From Paraphysomonas bandaiensis (Eukaryota; Chrysophyceae): a stretch of DNA of 64,000 nt. Position 1 is the first letter of the stretch; every line of letters starts with the position of its first letter. The position numbers and the translations under genes were made by a program. Below the pieces are notes generated by a model. The model was not told the DNA's origin and made no database searches. It saw nothing but the letters and a program-made list of their open reading frames with translations. Of the stretch, positions 58,637-64,000 are shown one piece after another. The stretch is from positions 25,826-89,825 of the forward strand of contig CBFFRP010000053.1 of NCBI GenBank assembly GCA_965644295.1, in the 5' to 3' direction.

Positions 58637-60400
58637 TATATTGAATGTCTTATTATTTAGCAATAGGCGTTGAAAACCTGCGCTAATTAGTGGCTAGAAG
58701 AATACTAGACATACTATTTAGACCTCTACCTATAACTAACCAATACAAACTCTTTTATCCTACTATTTAACGCTACAGAAGCTGCTTGTGCGTCGCCACA
58801 AGCACCAAGGTGCAACCACTTCCGTTCTTTGTGTGTGTTATGTTCGAATTGGACATTTCACTGAAGTTAACTTTGCTCTACACGTAAACCTTAACCTCAC
58901 AAAGCACTTTCAAGTAAGAAATTATGATTATTATTCTGAACACTTCACTACATATTCGTGTAACATATGTTGAAACATCTGTTCTTAGAAATTGAACATC
59001 TGTTTATCATATGTTCATCAGTCAGTTCTATATCTTGTATTATATTGCAGAACTCAACATGTTATAAGGCTCGCCATGATCGTGGGCCCTGGGACTCACC
59101 GGCGCGTGTGATCTGAAGGTCTCCCCTTGGGATGAGACTCCACTAGGTTAGGAGGGGGCTCAGGGTTTTGTATTAAGCTCCTGAGTGTACCGAGTTCTAG
59201 GTGGGTGGGCTGTGAGTTGGATAGAGTGGTGGGATGAGGCGTTGAATGTATGGGCACTGATGCTGTGCTCTTTTTGGACCTCGGGAGTAGATGGAGTTGC
59301 CAGAGACGGCGTCTTTGTGGGGGTCTGGACGGTGATAAATTCGTTTGGATTAGGTCGGTGGGATTTGTGTGTGAGGCGGGAGGTGGCGCAGTCGCGGGTC
59401 TTCTGTGGCCCCCTAGTAATCGCAGCACTCTCGGACGTTTCCATGGCTGACTCCGTTTCTGACGCGGTCGCGGGGGTAACCTTAGTAGGGAGTCCTTTTT
59501 GTGTAGAGTGATATAACGACGGCCGCGATCCTATAACATTAGCTTCGCTGCAGCATAAAGCGGTTGAAGTAGATCGATAACCGCTGTTTCTAGGTGTTGA
59601 AGACTTTGTGCCGTCAGGGAGTTGTGTACGTGGTCTCCCTGTTGGGCTGTTGTGATGGTTCTGGTCCAGTATCTCTCCACCTGCGGGATGGAGGGATTCA
59701 AGGCCCTACTGGAAAGTCTGTAGCGCATTTGTGACCCAGTGGGGTTGGGTCTGCTCTATTTGTATTTTTTGGAGAGCATTTTTGTGCCTTTGAAAGGCAG
59801 TCTCCCTTATCTGGGTGATGGAATCATGTGTGCAGTCTAGGCACATGTGTTGGAGAGAGTCCAGGCGAAAACCACAGTCAGAGCATGCGGCTTTAGTCTG
59901 GTCAATGCCTTGTTTGGTTTTGGCCCGGTTTCGTCCTATACAAAAAGATTTGTCCCATTTCAGTGCGGCGATAAGTACTCTCTGGCGTAAGTGTGAGCTA
60001 TCTTTATCCTTGGAAGGACCTCTATCCGCTTGAGCCAGTTTGCGCGGGAGAAGTGCCCCGCTGTCAGTCCAGTAGCCAGGCGCTCGGTCGGGATTGTGTC
60101 CATAGCATTGATCTCGATGCGCAGTGTGGGTCTCAAGTGTCCGTTAGTTGCAAAGGGCTTGAAAATCGGTAAGAAGTGGGCTCATATGATGAGGCCGTCG
60201 TATTCCGGGCAAGCGCCAGTGCCATAAACCTGCTGTTGTTAGCAAGCGTTCGATGGCTATGTCGACCTCGATTGTACAGACAGTGTAATTTTGTCGACCA
60301 AGTAGTCGGTCGACTTCGTGCCAGTCCGCACCTGCAACTTGTCATAAGCAGATATGGAGTAGATTCAATTGTAATCACATGTTGAATTAATATTGGGTTA
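58637..60400 (-). mobile_element. Retroelement relic with the shared 3' tail, minus orientation
   Basis: The tail (58637-58827) and adjoining 90 bp (about 59060-59150) match the end of the 47-48.8-kb element in inverse. Between them an insertion of about 220 bp (58841-59063) is absent from the other copy. Further in, the plus strand is G-rich, mirroring the C/T-rich body of the other copy. The right (5') boundary is set only by the start of the Copia gag fossil, and no target duplication was found. Confidence 0.55.
59707..60250 (-). pseudogene. Decayed retroelement ORF end with a Cys/His finger
   Basis: In minus-strand order: CPEYDGLI, a TGA stop, AHFLPIFKPFATNGHLRPTL, LATGLTAGHFSRANWLKRIE, a frameshift near 59965, then AACSDCGFRLDSLQHMCLDC and a stop at 59707. 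The C-x2-C...H-x3-x2-C arrangement near the end of the frame resembles zinc fingers that close the reverse transcriptase ORF of non-LTR elements. No reverse transcriptase core is present, so the family call is tentative. The orientation agrees with the tail at 58637, which would be its 3' end. Confidence 0.4.
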
Positions 60401-60431
60401 CTAATAATATAACGTAAGACGAATTAAATTA

Positions 60432-61141
60432 CTAGATGAGTACGAGCAAATAAACAAGGATAAGGACCCTTTGTTGCTATGAGGGGCTATCAAAAAGACG
60501 CATAAAGTTGCAACTAACTCTAATGTCGAGAGAGTAAGGAAAGCAGAAACGAGGCGAAAATATCAAGAGGCCAAACAAGGGCCATATGAGAGCATTGTTA
60601 GCTATAAATAACGATTTGACTACCTACTCGACCCATATAAAGATGTCGGGAATGCAGAGATGGAAGAGTCAGATATTGCAATGGATTTCTTCGAAGGCCT
60701 AGATGACACGAGATATATAGAATTCAAGACGAATTTCCTGAATGATCTCATGATGGGGACTCAATCTGCCCCAGATCACGTAAACGACATCTACGTAAAA
60801 GCCTCAAAGTTCCTGAGTCACAAGAGAACAACTAAGTCTGGAGGTGAATCAGCGTTCCTGAGCAAATCGAGCATCGGCAAAGACAAGAAATCAGCAGATA
60901 GTGATGATACACCAGAGCAACAACAGAGGAATGACACGAAATCACACAGCAGCCAACGTGCTTAGAAAAAGAGGCAGCTCATATGTTGGGGCTGTTGTGA
61001 ACCAGGCTACAGACTGAACGAATGTCCCCGACAACAATCAGGAAACAGTGAACAAGCATTGCATAACATCAATGCTGACTCCAACATCCAGCCATATATA
61101 GACGAGAGGGGGGAGACTTCCAGCCTGCAGTGCGCCTTGTA
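60432..61141 (+). pseudogene. Copia-type gag fossil
   Basis: One frame reads continuously as a Ty1/Copia-like gag through three stops (near 60480, 60612 and 60963). Segments include KTHKVATNSNVERVRKAETR, RFDYLLDPYKDVGNAEMEES, MDFFEGLDDTRYIEFKTNFL and, after the last stop, CWGCCEPGYRLNEC. The last is a zinc knuckle with Tyr where the family has His. No protease, integrase, reverse transcriptase or LTR follows. It is dead by stops and by loss of the rest of the element. Confidence 0.75.
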
Positions 61142-61146
61142 GTATC

Positions 61147-61461
61147 CGTATCGGCATCCTTTGTGTATTTTTGTTCCAAGATGCCTCTAATATTGAGTCA
61201 ACAATTATCTGTATTACAGCCGTAGTTGTATTGAAGTTATATAGAGGAATTTTGCTACAATTTATTTCCGAAAACTAAGATACTGACTGCCGATACGTCT
61301 ACATTGCTACATATCAGCATCCTTTGTTTATTTTTGTTCTAAGATGCCTCATATATTGAGACAACAATTATCTGTATTCCAGCCGTATTTGTATTACAGT
61401 AATATAGAAAATATTTGCTTCAATATATTTCCGAAAACATAAGATGCTGACTACCAAATAC
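61147..61461. repeat. ~160-bp imperfect tandem duplication
   Basis: 61147-61303 and about 61312-61461 share the order CATCCTTTGT, TATTTTTGTTC, AAGATGCCTC, ATTGAG, CAACAATTATCTGTATT, CAGCCGTA and ATTTCCGAAAAC, with small gaps. Non-coding. Confidence 0.8.
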
Positions 61462-61566
61462 GAAACATAACATATCACAAAACAGAATACCGGGAATACA
61501 GTGTATATTGGTTTAAATAGGAAATATCCCACTTTTACGAATATTTGGATCACCGTATAACGGCCT

Positions 61567-61662
61567 TGCCGAACAAAAAATGTTCGGAAAATCGGTTTAT
61601 CTCCACCGTATAATTATGATATCTAGAATATCTCGATTTTACGAACACATTATTGTTCGGCA
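61567..61662. repeat. Inverted repeat upstream of the Crypton-like ORF
   Basis: Arms 61567-61594 and 61634-61662: TGCCGAACA at the outer left and TGTTCGGCA at the outer right, continuing inward with GGAAAATCG against CGATTTTACG. The loop is about 39 nt. It could be a small MITE end, a recombinase binding site or a chance palindrome. Confidence 0.6.
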
Positions 61663-61774
61663 TTTTTTTACCGTTTGGCCACTATCGCCATTCAAACCAT
61701 ACAACACCAATGCCCATAAACTGCAAGAACAAAGAACTTAGAACAAACAAAGAACTTAGAACAAACCAAGCACA

Positions 61775-63659
61775 ATGGATATTATTAGAGAGCAAAGTGA
61801 GTTCAGAGATGAGATTGCACAGCAAACCAAGCAGATGCGGTTAACGGATAGCACCCGCAGGCAATATGCAGACAGGGTCAGGGCCTTTGCACATTGGCTT
61901 GATGAGCATTACCCCGCCTGCGTGGAAAGAGACAACGGTGACAAGCTCACACCAATACTACCGATACCTGACGTAGTCATGGAAAAGTACATGGCTCATG
62001 TGCTTCTTAAAATAGACAGCCGCACTGGTCTGTACTATGACCCTCCACAATATTACTCGTTTGCACACGTTAATGGACATCGAAGTGCTCTTAAGAATAT
62101 GTACACGGAAAAGCGAATGAACCCTTCACCGGAAATAGAGAGTATGTTTAAGGAAACTCTCGAGGGATTCAAGAGGAAGGTTGCTGACCTTAAGCAGCGT
62201 GGCTTATTACCTTCACGAGAAGGCAAGGCTGCAATGACCATGAAAGGGTACATATTTCTTGCAGAGAAAGCAGCTAAACAGGACCATGACTTTGGACTGT
62301 ATACATTTTGTTTGTCCTATTTATTGCTATGCTGGAATTTGATAGCAAGATCTGTAACAGTTGCACATATAATGTACGATCATATATCTTGGGAGGAGGA
62401 TGCACTGACCATTAATATTGGCAAACAGAAGAATGATCAGGAGGGAAGCAAAAGGTGTTGCAACGGCATTAGCTAATTGCCCTGGTGGACCCAGTGCCAT
62501 AAATATATGGTTGCGAGCTGGATGGAGTTTAGGACCCGTTCAGAGTCGATACATATTTGAAGGAGCAGGTGGAGATCAATTTGTTGGCAGGGCAGCTACA
62601 GGTATATCAAGCAGTGATCCCGACTTTGCTATTCTTCCACCTCATTTCGATGACACTAATGGCCCGGTTCTATCCGTTGAAGAATGGGAAGACATACTGC
62701 CTGGCTTCACATCATTCTATCCTGAGAATTTTAGAGTGGCTTTGCCTTATCTTCTTGCTTCGCTGGCATATCATCATGACTGGCTATTAGAAACTCTTTC
62801 ACCAAATCATCCTCTGTTTCTTCAAAGAGTTTGGACAAGTGGTATACTACAACGTCTACGACCGAAAGTATTAACTGGTGTGTTTCGAAATGATGTGTCA
62901 AGAATGAATGCTACTGGTGTTCCACCCAATGTGATTCTAGCTAATCGTATGTCGTCGCTGGAAGCAAATGTCGGGAACTTATCTAGAGATATGCGAGGAA
63001 TGCAAACGACATTACCGGAAGCATTGTGTACGAGAATGCTTGATAAGTTTACAGTTAATGGCGCGGTGCCAATAACTAGTACCGACATCGATAGTCTACG
63101 TGAAACACTTTTAGAAGAAATCAGAACAAGATGTACTCCACATAATGTGGAGCAAATATCTACACAAGAAGAGCAATCCACATCACAAGAGAAGCCTGGA
63201 TTTTACACATGGGGAGGGCACCATCATTTGTTTCCAGAGGGCTTTCGTTTTCCAAAAGGTAACATAAAAATGCTGTGGGATCTGTGGTGGGGGGGAGAAC
63301 CTCAGAGACATATATTACCCTACAGAAAAATCAAAGGCTTCGATTTATCCCGAACTGACCGGGTAAACTGGAGTAAATGTACCTGCATCATGAACGCACT
63401 AGTCTCCAAGGGCATAGAGATGAACGAGATCGGAGCAGTAGAGGATATTAGTAGCCTACTACCACGACAAAGAGATGCGTTATTCAGCAAAGTGTTTATA
63501 CCTTTCTGTATGAACATATTCGCGGTTGCTAATCCCGTTCTTCTCGATGATATAGGCATCGGAAAAATGTCATATACGACATTCTACGATTACATGAAGG
63601 GCCGCAAGAGAAATAAACGTAGACGGAATGAAATGGAGCAAACGGAAGAAGATAATTGA
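61775..63659 (+). pseudogene. Crypton (CryptonS-like) tyrosine recombinase, internally deleted
   Basis: Two frames: 61775-62440 and about 62445-63659. The first has the recombinase N-terminal core domain (TDSTRRQYADRVRAFAHWL) and the first catalytic Arg block (NLIARSVTVAHIMYDH, then KQKNDQEG). The second resumes in another frame at KGVATALANCPGG, LRAGWSLGPVQSRYIFEGA and GDQFVGR. The Tyr of SRYIF is a candidate nucleophile. The stretch that should end in His-x-x-Arg-Lys-Gly is gone, and no GT-AG intron explains the jump. The C-terminal FPKGNIKMLWDLWWGG and LPYRKIKGFDLSRTDR block resembles the GCR1_C DNA-binding domain of Cryptons. Cryptons move as DNA circles by site-specific recombination; this copy should be inactive. 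Confidence 0.8.
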
Positions 63660-64000
63660 CTGGTACATGTCTCTGTTTGTGTCGTATATACGTGAGGGGG
63701 TCTGTGAGACTATTAACAGTCACCTTCACGTATATACATGAACAGACATCGCATCAATGGAGGGGTTGATGAGAATATGACGCTCAAGTAGATAGCTATC
63801 GGCTTCTGGTGTAGATATCATCTTGTTTCATGGCACTACTGACAGTTTAAAGTAACATATAAAGATGAACGTTAGATGACATACACATACAACACCATTC
63901 TACAACAGTACTCTACCACAATTATACAACAGTATACAGCAGTAATACTACATAATACCGTTCTGTTCGTATACTGTTCGTAAAAGCGGACCTTCTATAA
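63660..64000. other. 3' flank with an inverted repeat, otherwise nothing recognised
   Basis: Directly after the Crypton stop, 63668-63695 and 63726-63748 are inverse repeats (GTATATACGTGA against TCACGTATATAC, with TGTCT..TGTTT against AACAGACA outside). This could be the element's transcription end, an end-specific hairpin or chance. The rest is AT-rich without ORFs. Confidence 0.5.

Noticed and set aside
62418-62476. Intron or programmed frameshift joining the two Crypton frames
   Set aside because: No GT-AG pair and no slippery site at the junction, and a conserved catalytic segment is actually missing.
1-64000. CRISPR arrays, bacterial operons, Shine-Dalgarno sites
   Set aside because: Spliced eukaryotic genes throughout; no spaced direct-repeat arrays other than microsatellites and minisatellites.

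Overview
The window looks like nuclear DNA from a photosynthetic stramenopile (ochrophyte alga). The best evidence is a plastid co-chaperonin of the Cpn20 type at 41127-41876: a signal peptide ends in ...SSEC and is followed directly by Phe-Thr-Pro, the cleavage-site Phe used by algae with red-derived secondary plastids. Other genes fit this: a copine/RGLG-type vWA protein, an NB-ARC/TPR STAND protein, very large FG-GAP and beta-helix surface proteins, CryptonS-like and Copia-like mobile DNA. Introns are short (about 44-152 bp), GT-AG and AT-rich. Intergenic DNA is AT-rich, with long TACA/CATA microsatellites. The species cannot be named from this sequence.

Layout: 2-11245, 3' end of a giant FG-GAP/Ig-like/Calx-beta protein (+). 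11630-13198, two retroelement copies with a shared tail, in inverted orientation. 14745-16500, copine-like protein (+). 17541-18067, microsatellite. 18151-20555, TBC-like protein (+). 21803-27791, STAND NTPase with a PX domain and about 22 TPRs (+). 28281-29391, hAT relic. 29598-32911, coiled-coil protein of unknown function (-), divergent from ETF-beta (33907-34895, +). 35209-36720, nested SINE-like copies. 37141-40356, Ser/Lys-rich protein of unknown function (-), divergent from Cpn20 across a 490-bp microsatellite. 42146-42935, hAT fragments. 43366-45165, DAG-lipase-like protein (-), divergent from p23 (45799-46456, +). 46861-49738, hAT-type element with a retroelement inserted in it. 50004-51553, MFAP1 (-), divergent from a Pmp/beta-helix membrane protein (52118-58500, +). 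58637-63748, retroelement relics, a Copia gag fossil and a broken Crypton.

The host genes are mostly unrelated housekeeping and surface functions: chaperones (Cpn20, p23), splicing (MFAP1), mitochondrial electron transfer (ETF-beta), lipid signalling (lipase, PX protein) and cell surface (FG-GAP and beta-helix giants). Nothing resembles an operon. The two most unusual observations are (i) a STAND protein whose PX domain appears to sit inside the winged-helix region between the NTPase and the TPR array, and (ii) a family of retroelements with different bodies but one common tail of about 190 bp, several with clear target-site duplications, consistent with a LINE/SINE partnership. Domain names come from motif recognition by eye. 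Splice sites were chosen by hand for GT-AG and reading-frame continuity.
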